Below are positions 1 through 8,151 of a DNA stretch of 36,070 nucleotides, one piece after another. The stretch lies in NCBI GenBank assembly GCA_017475185.1, contig JAFVGB010000005.1, positions 1 to 36,070 of the forward strand, written 5' to 3'. Position numbers and translations under genes: made by a program. Within the stretch, counting starts at the first letter, position 1. Every line of letters begins with the position of its first letter. Under the pieces are notes generated by a model, which had not been told where the DNA came from, ran no database searches, and saw only the letters and a program-made list of their open reading frames with translations. This DNA comes from Clostridia bacterium. GTDB taxonomy: Bacteria > Bacillota_A > Clostridia > TANB77 > CAG-508.

Positions 1-239
<239 letters not shown>

Positions 240-250
240 AAAAATTAAAT

Positions 251-306
251 ACAATTCCATCAAATGCTCTTAAAAACGGCATTTGATGGATTGTAAAATT
301 TTTTTC
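251..306 (+). terminator. Intrinsic terminator after eno
   Basis: A long stem pairs CCATCAAATGC with GCATTTGATGG (extended by CAAT/ATTG with one mismatch) and is followed by a T-rich tail. It lies just after the enolase stop. Confidence 0.85.
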
Positions 307-376
307 TAAAAATTTAATAAAAATTATTGAAATTGTTAATCCTATAATATATAATTAAAAAGCAAAAAGAAAATAT

Positions 377-452
377 TCCTCTTTAGCTCAGTTGGTAGAG
401 CGCTCGGCTGTTAACCGATAGGTCGTTGGTTCGAGTCCAACACGAGGAGCCA
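377..452 (+). tRNA. tRNA-Asn (anticodon GUU), CCA encoded
   Basis: The sequence folds as a 76-base cloverleaf. The D arm contains AGCTCAGTTGGTAGAGC, the anticodon loop is CTGTTAA with anticodon GTT, the T arm is GTTGG-TTCGAGT-CCAAC, the discriminator is G and CCA is encoded. The acceptor stem has one mismatch, T382 opposite C443 (positions 6 and 67). The mismatch may be a trace of recombination at the 3' end, because the last six bases plus the terminator are repeated 5.4 kb downstream. Confidence 0.95.
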
Positions 453-482
453 TGAAAAGATAATCGAAAGATTATCTTTTTT
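447..482 (+). repeat. 36-bp direct repeat, copy 1 (tRNA-Asn end plus terminator)
   Basis: Bases 447-482 (GAGCCATGAAAAG... to the T run) recur exactly at 5872-5907. The block covers the last six bases of tRNA-Asn and its terminator. This is the geometry expected of an attachment site in a tRNA 3' end, but there is no integrase between the copies. Confidence 0.8.
455..482 (+). terminator. tRNA-Asn terminator
   Basis: AAAAGATAATC pairs perfectly with GATTATCTTTT around a short GAAA-like loop and runs into T residues. It begins three bases after the tRNA CCA end. Confidence 0.85.
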
Positions 483-532
483 AATTTTTAACTAATTAAA
501 TTCAAAAAAATTTTTAAATTTTAATAAAACAC

Positions 533-582
533 TTGTCGGAAATCTTCGTATATAATACAATATATGCGAAGATTTCCGACAA
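533..582. promoter_or_regulatory. Large perfect palindrome around a TATAAT box
   Basis: TTGTCGGAAATCTTCG (533-548) is repeated exactly as its reverse complement at 567-582. The arms can extend inward through A-T and one G-T pair. TATAAT lies between the arms at 551-556. No -35 box sits at the usual distance (TTGTCG at 533 is only 12 bases away). The site is about 50 bases upstream of the gene at 630 and looks like an operator or a strong 5'-UTR hairpin. Unlike the nearby terminators it has no T run. Confidence 0.6.
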
Positions 583-629
583 AGAGTAAAGATATGGAAT
601 GAAAAAACATTAACACAGGGGGAATAAAC

Positions 630-1040
630 ATGAAAATATTAATAATTTGTAGCAAAGCTTTTTATAAAGATATAGCACCAATAAAAGAAAAATTAGAGCA
701 AAATGGACATATAGTTGAATTACCAAATACATACTATGAACCAGATGCAGAAAAGAAAAGTTGGGCTTTAGGGGAAGAAGCACATAGTGAATTTAAAGCA
801 AGAATGTTTAGAATGAGTGAAGAAAGAATAGCAACTATGGATGCTGTATTAACTTTAAACTTTGATAAAAATGGTAAAAAGAACTATATTGGTGGAGCAA
901 CATTTATTGAAATATATGAAGCTTTTATGAAAAATAAGAAAATCTATTTATATAATGATATACCAGAAGGAATGTTGTATGATGAAATATCAGGATTTTC
1001 TCCTGTTGTGATAAATGGGGATTTGGATTTGATAAAATAG
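630..1040 (+). CDS. Nucleoside 2-deoxyribosyltransferase-like small protein
   Basis: This 136-residue soluble protein opens with a Rossmann-like strand (MKILIICSKAFY). It has the late block GGATFIEIYEAFMKNKKIYLYND, which resembles the G-T-x-E-x-x-x-A-...-K-P-I-Y element of nucleoside 2-deoxyribosyltransferases and related nucleotide-sugar-handling folds. The assignment rests on fold-level resemblance only, and I cannot see the substrate. The start follows a GGGGGAA Shine-Dalgarno sequence. It is the first gene after the tRNA and its palindrome, and it runs into two small genes whose families also act on nucleotides or phosphates (Nudix-like, CYTH). Function is unproven. Confidence 0.6.
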   Translation: MKILIICSKAFYKDIAPIKEKLEQNGHIVELPNTYYEPDAEKKSWALGEEAHSEFKARMFRMSEERIATMDAVLTLNFDKNGKKNYIGGATFIEIYEAFMKNKKIYLYNDIPEGMLYDEISGFSPVVINGDLDLIK

Positions 1041-1086
1041 GAATGAATAATTGAATTTAACATAAGAAAATTTAGGAGGAAAAAGT

Positions 1087-1476
1087 ATGGGAAAACATGC
1101 AATTATAATAATAAAAAATAAGGAAAATAAATATTTACAATACTATGATGAAAGATGGCAATCTTATTTATTTTTAAATTGCAAGATTAATGGAGCAGAG
1201 GATATTGATATTATACAAAAAAACGTAGAAGCGATTTTAGGTTTAAAAGATTTTAAATGTAATTATCTAGGAATGAAAAAGCACACAAAATTTTCTGAAA
1301 GTGCTCAGATAGAAAAAAAATATGAACATTATTTTTATAAAATCGAAACAGAGAATCAGTTAGATAATCTACCAGATAATTATAAATGGTTTTCATATGA
1401 TGAATTAAAAAATGATGAAAGAATACAAAAAGTTAATAGCGATATTGTAGGGTTTGTAAAAGAATTTGACAATTAG
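1087..1476 (+). CDS. Degenerate Nudix-like protein
   Basis: The 129-residue protein begins with GKHAIIIIKNKENKYLQYYDER, like the first strands of Nudix hydrolases. It ends with YKWFSYDELKNDERIQ, like the substrate-side end of that fold. The canonical Nudix box (G-x5-E-x7-R-E-x2-E-E) is absent. At that place it reads NGAEDIDIIQKNVEAILGL, which keeps only a loose helix pattern. If the fold is right, metal-dependent hydrolysis is unlikely. The ribosome site is AGGAGG at about 1075. It is spaced 46 bases from the upstream gene and 20 bases from the broken CYTH gene, so the three probably share a transcript. Confidence 0.5.
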   Translation: MGKHAIIIIKNKENKYLQYYDERWQSYLFLNCKINGAEDIDIIQKNVEAILGLKDFKCNYLGMKKHTKFSESAQIEKKYEHYFYKIETENQLDNLPDNYKWFSYDELKNDERIQKVNSDIVGFVKEFDN

Positions 1477-1496
1477 TGTATAAGGAGAATAATAAA

Positions 1497-2002
1497 GTGA
1501 AAACTGAATATGAATTAAAAGTTTTAGAAATAGAACCTAAAAGTATAATAAGTCTCCTTGAAGAGTTAGGAGCTAATAAAATAGGATATTTCGAGCAGAA
1601 AAGGTATGTATATATAATTTAAATCCTGCTCAAGATGGAAAATGGACTAGATTAAGAACCAATGGAAGAAAGACTACTTTGACATATAAGGATATTGTAA
1701 GTAATACTATTGATGGAACAAAAGAGATTGAGACAGAAGAGGAAATAAATAATATTGTATATTCAATATTTAATGTGAAACTTGCTGAAAATATTTCTAT
1801 TAAAGGATTAAAATATCAAAATGGACAATATTATTTCGAGAAAAATGATACTAAAAAAATTGGTTTAGATAATATAGAAAGAGATACTGCTGCAAGAAGT
1901 ATTTTTATACTATTTGAAATAGATGGAATTAGTTATATTGCAAAAATAGCTACAAATACAGTTACAGGAGAAAACTATATTCAATCAATAATAAAAGAAT
2001 AA
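1497..2002 (+). pseudogene. CYTH-domain protein (CyaB/ThTPase-like), frameshifted
   Basis: GTG at 1497 follows AAGGAG and opens with TEYELKVLEI, which carries the ExExK signature of CYTH enzymes (triphosphate-binding tunnel proteins such as CyaB-type adenylate cyclase and thiamine triphosphatase). The frame stops at 1620-1622. The rest (NLNPAQDGKWTRLRTNG, a typical CYTH block, then IGLDNIERD) continues in another frame to 2002. The break lies in the run GTATATATAAT near 1607-1616 and fits gain of one TA unit. It may be a true decay mutation, a phase-variable dinucleotide tract or an assembly error. It is not at a CGG codon, unlike the breaks in recQ and dnaE. Confidence 0.75.
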
Positions 2003-2050
2003 TATTTTTTAATTGTAACTGTAATATAAATAAATTGTAATATAACTACA

Positions 2051-2079
2051 TTGACAAAAAAATATCGTAATGATAAAAT
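2051..2079 (+). promoter_or_regulatory. SigmaA-type promoter for the surface protein
   Basis: TTGACA (2051-2056), 17-base spacer, TAAAAT (2074-2079). The start codon of the next gene is at 2145. Confidence 0.7.
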
Positions 2080-2144
2080 TAAATTGTAGGATTATATTAT
2101 GGAGTAATTATATTGAAAATTGAAGAAAGGAGCTCTCTATTGAA

Positions 2145-4553
2145 ATGTGTAAAAAAAAAGTAGGAAAGCATTATTTAGAATGTTCAAAAAAATCAATTCA
2201 ATTAAAAAAGCTTATACTTGTATTGTTAATTTGTCTTTGTGTTTTATCATTTGTTTTATTAAATATAAATAATTTAAAGGCTTATTTTATTTCAACATCC
2301 TCAGTATCAAATCAATTTTCAATAGAGGCTGAGTATACAGTAACCTTTGATGCAAATACAGGAACTGGGATTATGGCTCCTCAAATAATTTCATATAATA
2401 TTTCTACAAATTTAAATGCAAATGGATTTACAAAAACAGGAATGGTTTTTGCTGGATGGAATACCGAACCTGATGGTCGTGGAACTTTGTATAGAAATCA
2501 GCAAGCTGTAAATAATTTAGGAGATATTAAATTATATGCTGTATGGATTGCAGAAGATGCTGTTGCTGAAATAAATGGAACAACATATTCATCACTTCAA
2601 GCAGCTATAAATACAGTAACTGCAAATAATGGTACAACAACCACAATTAAATTATTAAGAGATACAAGTGAAAATATTTCAATCTCTACTGGTAAAGATA
2701 TAATAATTGATTTTCAGGGATATGAATTAAGAAATTCTTCTGTTCTTGCTGTAATTGAAAATAAAGGAACATTAGAGATTCGAAATTCTAATATTGTTAT
2801 GAATGCAATAAATAATGGTGCTATTAATAACATTGATGGAGGAGCTTTGAAAATCAATGGAGGTAGGATTCAAAATATAGCAACAAACGGAAAACAAGCT
2901 GTTTATAATAATATTGGAACAGTTGAGATATATGGCGGAGCATATATTTCAAATGTAAGTGGAACAGGTAGTCAGAAAAGAGCTGCTGTTGATAATAATG
3001 CTGGTACGATGAGAATACTAGATTGTAAAATAGAAGGAAAAAATTATGATGGATTAAAGAATTCTGCTACAATGATAATTGGTACAACTAATGATGGAAA
3101 TATGGATTCAACAAATCCTGAAATTATTGGAAAAAGATATGGTATAAATGCTGTAGCTAATTTCAGTTTTTATGATGGAGTTTTTAAAGGTGTATCTGCT
3201 GCAATAGATAATGAAGCTAAAGCAAATGTATTAGAAAGTGGATATTGGATTATGAATTCTACCGAATCTATTGGTACAGATACATATCATACAGCTTATT
3301 TATCGGCAAATGTACAAGTATATTTTGATGCAACTTTAGGTAGTACTTCTGAACCTACAAGAAGCTTGGTTTATGGAACTCAATTAGGAGCATTACCAAC
3401 AGCATCTAATCCATATAAAACATTTCTTGGTTGGTATACTCAGCAGTCAGGAGGGGTCCCAGCAGATCCAACTCAAATTATAACTGGTAATATTACTTTT
3501 TATGCACAATGGGAAGATACATATGTAAATGTTTATTTTGATGGAAATGGTGGTACATCTGGTGAGCAAAGTAGATCAGTAATACTTGGAGATCCGCTTA
3601 ATTCATTACCAACTGCAACTAGAACAGATTATACCTTCTTAGGTTGGTATTCAGCACCAACTGGTGGTGATGAAGTAACTACAAGTACTATTGTAGATGC
3701 TGCTGATACAACATATTATGCACATTGGAAAACTGATAAAGTTGCTCAAATTGGAAATACTCTATATAATTCATTACAAGAAGCTGTTAGGGCTGTTCCA
3801 ACAGACAACACACCAACAACAGTATTATTATTATCAGATACTATAGAAGCTGTTGAAATCATACAAGGACAAAATGTTATATTAGATTTGCAAGATAACA
3901 TTTTAAATAATGATGGTACAAAAACATTATCTAGTACTAGAAATCCAGCGGCAAATGGAAGAAAGATAACAATAGATAATTTTGGAAAACTTACACTTGT
4001 TGGAGGTACAGTAACATCTGGTTCTACTCAAGGAACTATAAATTGTGAATCTAATGCAGAATTATATCTAAGTTCTACTTTGGTTCAAGCAACAGGTGAT
4101 AGACAAGCTGTATTTAATGATGGAGGATATGTTGAGATATCAGGAACAGCTTGCTTAATAGCTAAAAATACGGGTTCTTATCAAAATTATGAGAGAGGTG
4201 CCGTACAAACACTTAATGGAGGAACAACTGTAGTTAAAGGAGGAACAATTACTTCAAGTACCGGTAAAGCAATTGTTAATCAACATGGTTGTACACTTAT
4301 TATAGGAACTAATGATGGAAGTGTTGATACTTCTTCTCCTGTAATAACTGGTGCTACATATGCAATATCAAATAATCCATCTTCTGGTCATACAGAAGGA
4401 GAGGTATATTTTTATGATGGTATTTTAAAAGGAAAAACTGATACAGTTCTGGGTAATATAACTGATATAGATTCAAATAGTTCAAGAGTTACATCTACAG
4501 AAACAATAGGTGGAAATACTTATTATACAGAATATTTACAAAGTAATAATTAA
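2145..4553 (+). CDS. Secreted or membrane-anchored InlB-B-repeat/beta-helix surface protein
   Basis: This 802-residue protein has a basic N-terminus and one hydrophobic helix (about residues 22-41), a signal peptide or signal anchor. Three InlB B-type (Listeria-Bacteroides) repeats follow at about 63-134, 389-458 and 460-529, each starting V-x-F-D-x-x-x-G and ending Y-A-x-W, with GWNTEPDG or GWYT/GWYS cores. After the first and third repeats come two related modules of 240-270 residues (about 136-385 and 530-802). Both are rich in short beta-strand repeats with N, G and T turns and start ING/IGNTxYxSLQxA, like right-handed beta-helix or pectate-lyase folds. There is no LPXTG signal or C-terminal helix, so attachment is probably by the N-terminal helix or non-covalent. 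It has its own promoter and terminator. A role in adhesion or surface interaction is inferred from the family. Confidence 0.85.
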   Translation: MCKKKVGKHYLECSKKSIQLKKLILVLLICLCVLSFVLLNINNLKAYFISTSSVSNQFSIEAEYTVTFDANTGTGIMAPQIISYNISTNLNANGFTKTGMVFAGWNTEPDGRGTLYRNQQAVNNLGDIKLYAVWIAEDAVAEINGTTYSSLQAAINTVTANNGTTTTIKLLRDTSENISISTGKDIIIDFQGYELRNSSVLAVIENKGTLEIRNSNIVMNAINNGAINNIDGGALKINGGRIQNIATNGKQAVYNNIGTVEIYGGAYISNVSGTGSQKRAAVDNNAGTMRILDCKIEGKNYDGLKNSATMIIGTTNDGNMDSTNPEIIGKRYGINAVANFSFYDGVFKGVSAAIDNEAKANVLESGYWIMNSTESIGTDTYHTAYLSANVQVYFDATLGSTSEPTRSLVYGTQLGALPTASNPYKTFLGWYTQQSGGVPADPTQIITGNITFYAQWEDTYVNVYFDGNGGTSGEQSRSVILGDPLNSLPTATRTDYTFLGWYSAPTGGDEVTTSTIVDAADTTYYAHWKTDKVAQIGNTLYNSLQEAVRAVPTDNTPTTVLLLSDTIEAVEIIQGQNVILDLQDNILNNDGTKTLSSTRNPAANGRKITIDNFGKLTLVGGTVTSGSTQGTINCESNAELYLSSTLVQATGDRQAVFNDGGYVEISGTACLIAKNTGSYQNYERGAVQTLNGGTTVVKGGTITSSTGKAIVNQHGCTLIIGTNDGSVDTSSPVITGATYAISNNPSSGHTEGEVYFYDGILKGKTDTVLGNITDIDSNSSRVTSTETIGGNTYYTEYLQSNN

Positions 4554-4563
4554 AAAAATATAA

Positions 4564-4591
4564 GGGCGGTTAATTACCGCCCAATTTTTTT
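4564..4591 (+). terminator. Terminator after the surface protein gene
   Basis: GGGCGGT pairs with ACCGCCC around a TAATT loop, followed by a T run. It is the most GC-rich hairpin in this stretch. Confidence 0.9.
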
Positions 4592-4619
4592 GCACGAATT
4601 TCCATGTATTTTAAGAGTA

Positions 4620-5489
4620 AAATGAGTTTTAATAATAAAGAAGAAAAAAATATAAAATTAATTGTCAAAATAACTTGAAAAAATGAAAAAAAAAGTAGAT
4701 AAATTAGTGGAAAATATCCAGAAAAAATTAGAATTAAAATCATCTGTAGATACAATACCACAGATTGATTTATACAATATTATGAAAAATCGATTGATTG
4801 TAAATAGATTTAATGAAGATTTAAAAAAATAAAAGAAAAAAGTGATATTTTCAAAGGAGAGTATCAAAGATTTAAAATTATTGCTACAAAAGCTCCATAT
4901 AAAAATGTTAGCAAAATGAAAGAAGGTCACTACAGGTTCTTTTAAAGATACTTTTGATAAATACTATAGAAAAGATATTTTTAAGTATATTAATCAACTA
5001 AAAGAAGATGGAGTAGCTTTGGATAAGCTTTGCAAAACAATTGTTGATATAAAATATAATGTTGTAAATCAAAAAGGGAGTGTAATATCAGGTGGGGAAA
5101 AAGCAGAATTTAATTTATTAAAAGAGCTGGATGATGATAAAAACTATGATATTTTATTGTTGGATGAACCAGAATCTTCTTTTGATAATCAATATATAAA
5201 GGAAAATATAAATACATTGATAAAAGATATATCTAATAGAACAACAGTATTTGTGGTTACGCATAATAATACATTGGGAATTTCAAACAAGGCTGATAAA
5301 CTTATATATACAATGTATAATTATAAGGAGCAAAAAGATCAAGTATATGTTGGAAATTTTACAGATACAATGTTAACAGATAAAGATGGAAAGACAATTC
5401 AAACTTATGATGCAATTGTAAATTGTATGGAAGCTGGAGTTGAAACATACGAGGAAAGGAGAAAAATTTATGAAAATCTTAAAGTATGA
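4620..5489 (+). pseudogene. C-terminal wreck of a PHP/TrlF-type ABC-like ATPase
   Basis: The intact 3' part (5019-5489) contains an ABC signature (SGGEKAEFNLL), a Walker B motif (YDILLLDEPESSFDN) and an H-loop (VVTHNN). It ends with a Cys-Met-Glu-Ala-Gly...Tyr-Glu-Glu-Arg segment that I associate with TrlF-type PHP-AAA ATPases. Upstream, homologous-looking pieces continue in other frames: MSFNNKEEKNIKLIVKIT near 4621-4676, a coil segment from 4683 to about 4830, GEYQRFKIIATKAPYKNVSKM near 4857-4917, and TFDKYYRKDIFKYINQL from about 4950. At least three frame changes separate them. The Walker A motif and the whole N-terminus are missing, so this is debris and not a working ATPase. None of these breaks is at a CGG codon. 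Confidence 0.7.
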
Positions 5490-5763
5490 AAACAATGTAA
5501 GTTATTTATATGTTGATGGAAAATATAAAAAACTATTAGAAATATCAAAAGAGGATATATTAAAATCCCTAGAATATATATATGAAAAAGAAGATACTGA
5601 ATTAGAAGAATATAATAAAGAAAAAATTGTAAATGAAGCAGAAAGAATTGTTTATGAAAATTTATATAATAAACTTAATAATTTCAAAGAAAACAAGTCT
5701 ATTTTAAAAAATGAAATAGATAATTTATTTAAAGACTTAGAAGAAAAATATAAAATTAGTTAA
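5470..5763 (+). CDS. Small coiled-coil protein downstream of the ATPase remnant
   Basis: I chose ATG 5470, eight bases after AAAGGAG, over an in-frame ATG at 5440 that lies inside the upstream gene. The 97-residue product is highly charged. It has a short beta-like N-terminus (MKILKYENNVSYLYVDGKYKKLLEIS) followed by long helices rich in E, K and N. It overlaps the end of the ATPase remnant by 20 bases, which suggests it was the second gene of that operon and perhaps a partner subunit. I recognise no family. Confidence 0.6.
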   Translation: MKILKYENNVSYLYVDGKYKKLLEISKEDILKSLEYIYEKEDTELEEYNKEKIVNEAERIVYENLYNKLNNFKENKSILKNEIDNLFKDLEEKYKIS

Positions 5764-5769
5764 AAACTA

Positions 5770-5798
5770 TTGCAAATTAATAAGAGTTATGTTAAATT
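5770..5798 (+). promoter_or_regulatory. Promoter of small RNA candidate 1
   Basis: TTGCAA (5770-5775), 17-base spacer ending TTATGT, TAAATT (5793-5798), then AAAACCA. The same arrangement recurs at 8117-8145, with the block TTATGYTAAATTAAAACCA conserved. Confidence 0.65.
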
Positions 5799-5804
5799 AA
5801 AACC

Positions 5805-5909
5805 ATAAAAAATAACTAAAATAAAATTGAAATATATTTAGGTTTCGAGTTTGCATACTTGTGCGTTAATCGAGCCATGAAAAGATAATCGAAAGATTAT
5901 CTTTTTTTT
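5805..5909 (+). ncRNA. Candidate small RNA 1, about 105 nt
   Basis: A start about seven bases after the -10 box and an end at the T run give a transcript of about 105 bases. It has no ORF with a ribosome site. The 3' part is GTTAATCGAGCCAT followed by a perfect terminator hairpin (AAAGATAATC/GATTATCTTT). A second transcript of the same length, with the same promoter and a related 3' end (AACGATCCAT plus hairpin), lies at 8152-8256. The family is unknown to me. The rest of the gene-free stretch 5764-6152 holds a further promoter at 6014 and no clear gene. Confidence 0.5.
5872..5907 (+). repeat. 36-bp direct repeat, copy 2
   Basis: This is an exact copy of 447-482, without a recognisable tRNA body upstream. 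It forms the 3' end and terminator of the probable small RNA at 5805-5909. It could be the distal attachment site of a decayed island, or a terminator recruited by recombination. Confidence 0.8.
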
Positions 5910-6013
5910 ACTTAAGAAGGAAATATAATTATAAAAATTTTATTAAAGTTGTACTATATTTATTTAATGCGCTTCGTGGACTGTAACACTTATATTTACA
6001 AGATTTAGAATGG

Positions 6014-6041
6014 TTGCAAATAATAAAATGTATGGTATAAT
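6014..6041 (+). promoter_or_regulatory. SigmaA-type promoter ahead of the gene at 6153
   Basis: TTGCAA (6014-6019), 16-base spacer, TATAAT (6036-6041). The leader to 6152 contains an open stretch ending at the next gene's start, but I see no start codon with a ribosome site in it. Confidence 0.65.
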
Positions 6042-6152
6042 TTGATTGGAAATATTGAAAAGTATTATGTAATACTAAAGCACAAATTGTTGTAACTCAA
6101 GATATAAGAGCACATGAATCAGAAGAAAACCAAAGAGAAGGAGTAAGTAGGG

Positions 6153-6602
6153 ATGGAGAATAATTATCCTAAAGCATACAAAGAAGTAGTAGAAATATTA
6201 AAATATGTACCAAAAGAAAGCATTAATAAAATACCACAAACAATGCTAGATACATTCAATAGCAAAATGGACAACACATATAAATTTTCTATTGATATAA
6301 ATAAGAGTTTTGAAGAACAAGAATTATTAGAAGAAACAAAAGCAATATTAGCTAATATATTCAGAGATTATTGGGCTACACCATATCAAAAAGAAAGAAT
6401 ACAAGCTAGAGAACGATACGATTGGCAAAAAATAGAAGAAGAAAAAAAGAATAATTACAATTATGATATTTTTAAAAAGGATAACAAAATAGATAATAAA
6501 GAAAATGAATCAGTAGAGAATAATCTACCAATAGAAGTAAAAAAAGAGCACTTTTATAATAAGATAATTATTTTCTTTAAGAAGATTTTTAATATTAATT
6601 AG
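6153..6602 (+). CDS. Uncharacterised acidic/basic protein
   Basis: The 149-residue protein starts MENNYPKAYKEVVEILKYVPKESINKIP. It has a helical core that includes FRDYWATPYQKERI, then a charged, low-complexity linker (about 95-128) and a basic hydrophobic tail (IIIFFKKIFNIN). I have the impression that such proteins are common in gut Clostridia, but I know no function. The ribosome site AAGGAG lies about ten bases before the ATG. Only 23 bases separate it from the xylanase gene, so the two are probably cotranscribed from the promoter at 6014. Confidence 0.65.
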   Translation: MENNYPKAYKEVVEILKYVPKESINKIPQTMLDTFNSKMDNTYKFSIDINKSFEEQELLEETKAILANIFRDYWATPYQKERIQARERYDWQKIEEEKKNNYNYDIFKKDNKIDNKENESVENNLPIEVKKEHFYNKIIIFFKKIFNIN

Positions 6603-6625
6603 ATTTTTATGTTTAGGGGGTAAAT

Positions 6626-8077
6626 ATGAAAATTGGTGCAAGTATAGGTTTTCAATTAATTCATATATTTAATATAATTGAAAATCCTGATTTAACAGAA
6701 ACTGAAAAAAGACAAGAAATAGAAAAGTATCAAAGAAGCTTAACTAATAAAGGTGAAATAAAAAACGGAATACCTGTAAAAGAAGATAAAGGTCAAAATA
6801 CTAAAGAAGGTTTTTATGTTTTGGGAAATGTTGATGAAATGGATTATGAGTCACTTTTAAGAACGAAAGAATATGTAGATAATGTTCTTACATCTTTCAC
6901 CTGTGAAGGTGAGATGAAAATGACATCAACTATTGCTGGTTATGATAAGGAAAATCATAGAATAGAATATAATTTTTCATTTGCAGATGAAGTATATGGA
7001 TATGCTATGAAACATGGAAAAGCAATGAGAGGACATACTTTAGTTTGGCATAAACATGAACCAGAAGCACTAGATAAATACATAGAAGATAGATTAGGCT
7101 GTTCTTTGGGAAAATTTAGAGAGCAGTATCCTGAAGAGTTTTATCAAAGAAGAAAAGAATTGACAAAAGACTTTTTAAGTGAATATATCAAAACTATGGG
7201 AGAACATTATCCTAATTGTTATTGCTGGGATGTTTTAAATGAAATAGTTCCAGATATGCATACAGGACAACCAACAGAACAAGAAAGAAAAGATGGAATT
7301 AGACATTCAAAATGGATGGAATATTTAGGAGAAGAATTTTACATAGATGTTTTAGAAATAGCTAGAGCCAATTTACCTAAAGGAACGAAGTTATTTTATA
7401 ATGAATATGGTGAACAGCATCCAGAAAAGAGAAAAGCAATTTTAGAAGTCATTGAAAAAATAAAACAATATGAACAAAGGACAGGTAAGACTATATTAGA
7501 TGGAATAGGATTACAATCGCATTATGACGCCAAAATGACTCCAGAACAGATTGAGGAAATTCATAGAGATTTTGCAGCAACTGGTAAAGAAATCCAAATT
7601 ACAGAAGTTGATATTACACCTGGACGAAAAGATGATGGAATAACACCAGAAGAATATAATCCAAATAATCCAATCTACGAAAACTTATGGAAAAAAGTGT
7701 ATGAATGTGCTAGAAAATATGGAATAGAAGCTCTCACTTGTTGGGGAGTAAATGATGATTTAAGTTGGTTCAGTAGTTTGGATATTGGCTGTACTATGAT
7801 TGATAAGAACGGAGTTCCAAAAGAATATGCACAGAAATTTTTAGATGAGATTAAACGAGAGCAACAACGAGAACAACAAATAGAAAAAATTATTTTTTTT
7901 CATGATCAAAAATCAGATAGATATTATCAAGATATGAGAACGGGTAGATATAGTATATCAGAACAAGAAATAGGAAAGGCAACAGTTAATATACCTACTA
8001 CCCAAAAGAGTGCTGCTCAAAAACATGTTACAAGAGATGAACAAGAATTAGAGCAGGGAATTACAAAGGAAAATTGA
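6626..8077 (+). CDS. GH10 endo-1,4-beta-xylanase-like protein without signal peptide
   Basis: The 483-residue protein has a glycoside hydrolase family 10 barrel at about residues 65-410. Visible landmarks are RGHTLVWH (135-142), the acid/base glutamate in WDVLNE (E206), QSH (297-299), the nucleophile glutamate in ITEVDI (E327) and the aromatic subsite WGVNDDLSW. All catalytic residues are present, so it should cleave beta-1,4-xylan or related glycans. There is no signal peptide and no carbohydrate-binding module. The N-terminal 60 residues and the C-terminal 80 (including FFHDQKSDRYYQDMRTGRYS) match nothing I know. It may act inside the cell on imported oligosaccharides or be exported non-classically. 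It follows GGGGG at good spacing. Confidence 0.9.
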   Translation: MKIGASIGFQLIHIFNIIENPDLTETEKRQEIEKYQRSLTNKGEIKNGIPVKEDKGQNTKEGFYVLGNVDEMDYESLLRTKEYVDNVLTSFTCEGEMKMTSTIAGYDKENHRIEYNFSFADEVYGYAMKHGKAMRGHTLVWHKHEPEALDKYIEDRLGCSLGKFREQYPEEFYQRRKELTKDFLSEYIKTMGEHYPNCYCWDVLNEIVPDMHTGQPTEQERKDGIRHSKWMEYLGEEFYIDVLEIARANLPKGTKLFYNEYGEQHPEKRKAILEVIEKIKQYEQRTGKTILDGIGLQSHYDAKMTPEQIEEIHRDFAATGKEIQITEVDITPGRKDDGITPEEYNPNNPIYENLWKKVYECARKYGIEALTCWGVNDDLSWFSSLDIGCTMIDKNGVPKEYAQKFLDEIKREQQREQQIEKIIFFHDQKSDRYYQDMRTGRYSISEQEIGKATVNIPTTQKSAAQKHVTRDEQELEQGITKEN

Positions 8078-8116
8078 CAAAATGAAAACAAGTTAATAAA
8101 AATATTAAAATACCTT

Positions 8117-8145
8117 TTGCAAACCACAAACATTTATGCTAAATT
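8117..8145 (+). promoter_or_regulatory. Promoter of small RNA candidate 2
   Basis: TTGCAA (8117-8122), 17-base spacer ending TTATGC, TAAATT (8140-8145), then AAAACCA. It is near-identical to the promoter at 5770. Confidence 0.65.
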
Positions 8146-8151
8146 AAAACC

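Noticed and set aside
533..556. Ordinary sigmaA promoter with TTGTCG as -35
   Set aside because: The spacer to TATAAT is only 12 bases, too short. I report the palindrome and not a standard promoter.
4570..4930. Two minus-strand ORFs of 63 and 90 codons
   Set aside because: They are low-complexity F/I/L/S-rich antisense readings of the decayed ATPase region and have no ribosome sites.
5841..5878. Possible tRNA pseudogene before the repeat at 5872
   Set aside because: GGTTTCGAGTTT looks like a T arm, but no matching stem, anticodon arm or D arm can be drawn upstream.
6047..6154. Open stretch reading ...TQDIRAHESEENQREGVSRDGE just before the gene at 6153
   Set aside because: It has no start codon with a ribosome site, begins right after a stop and matches nothing I know. 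It is more likely leader sequence than a gene, although a gene remnant is possible.
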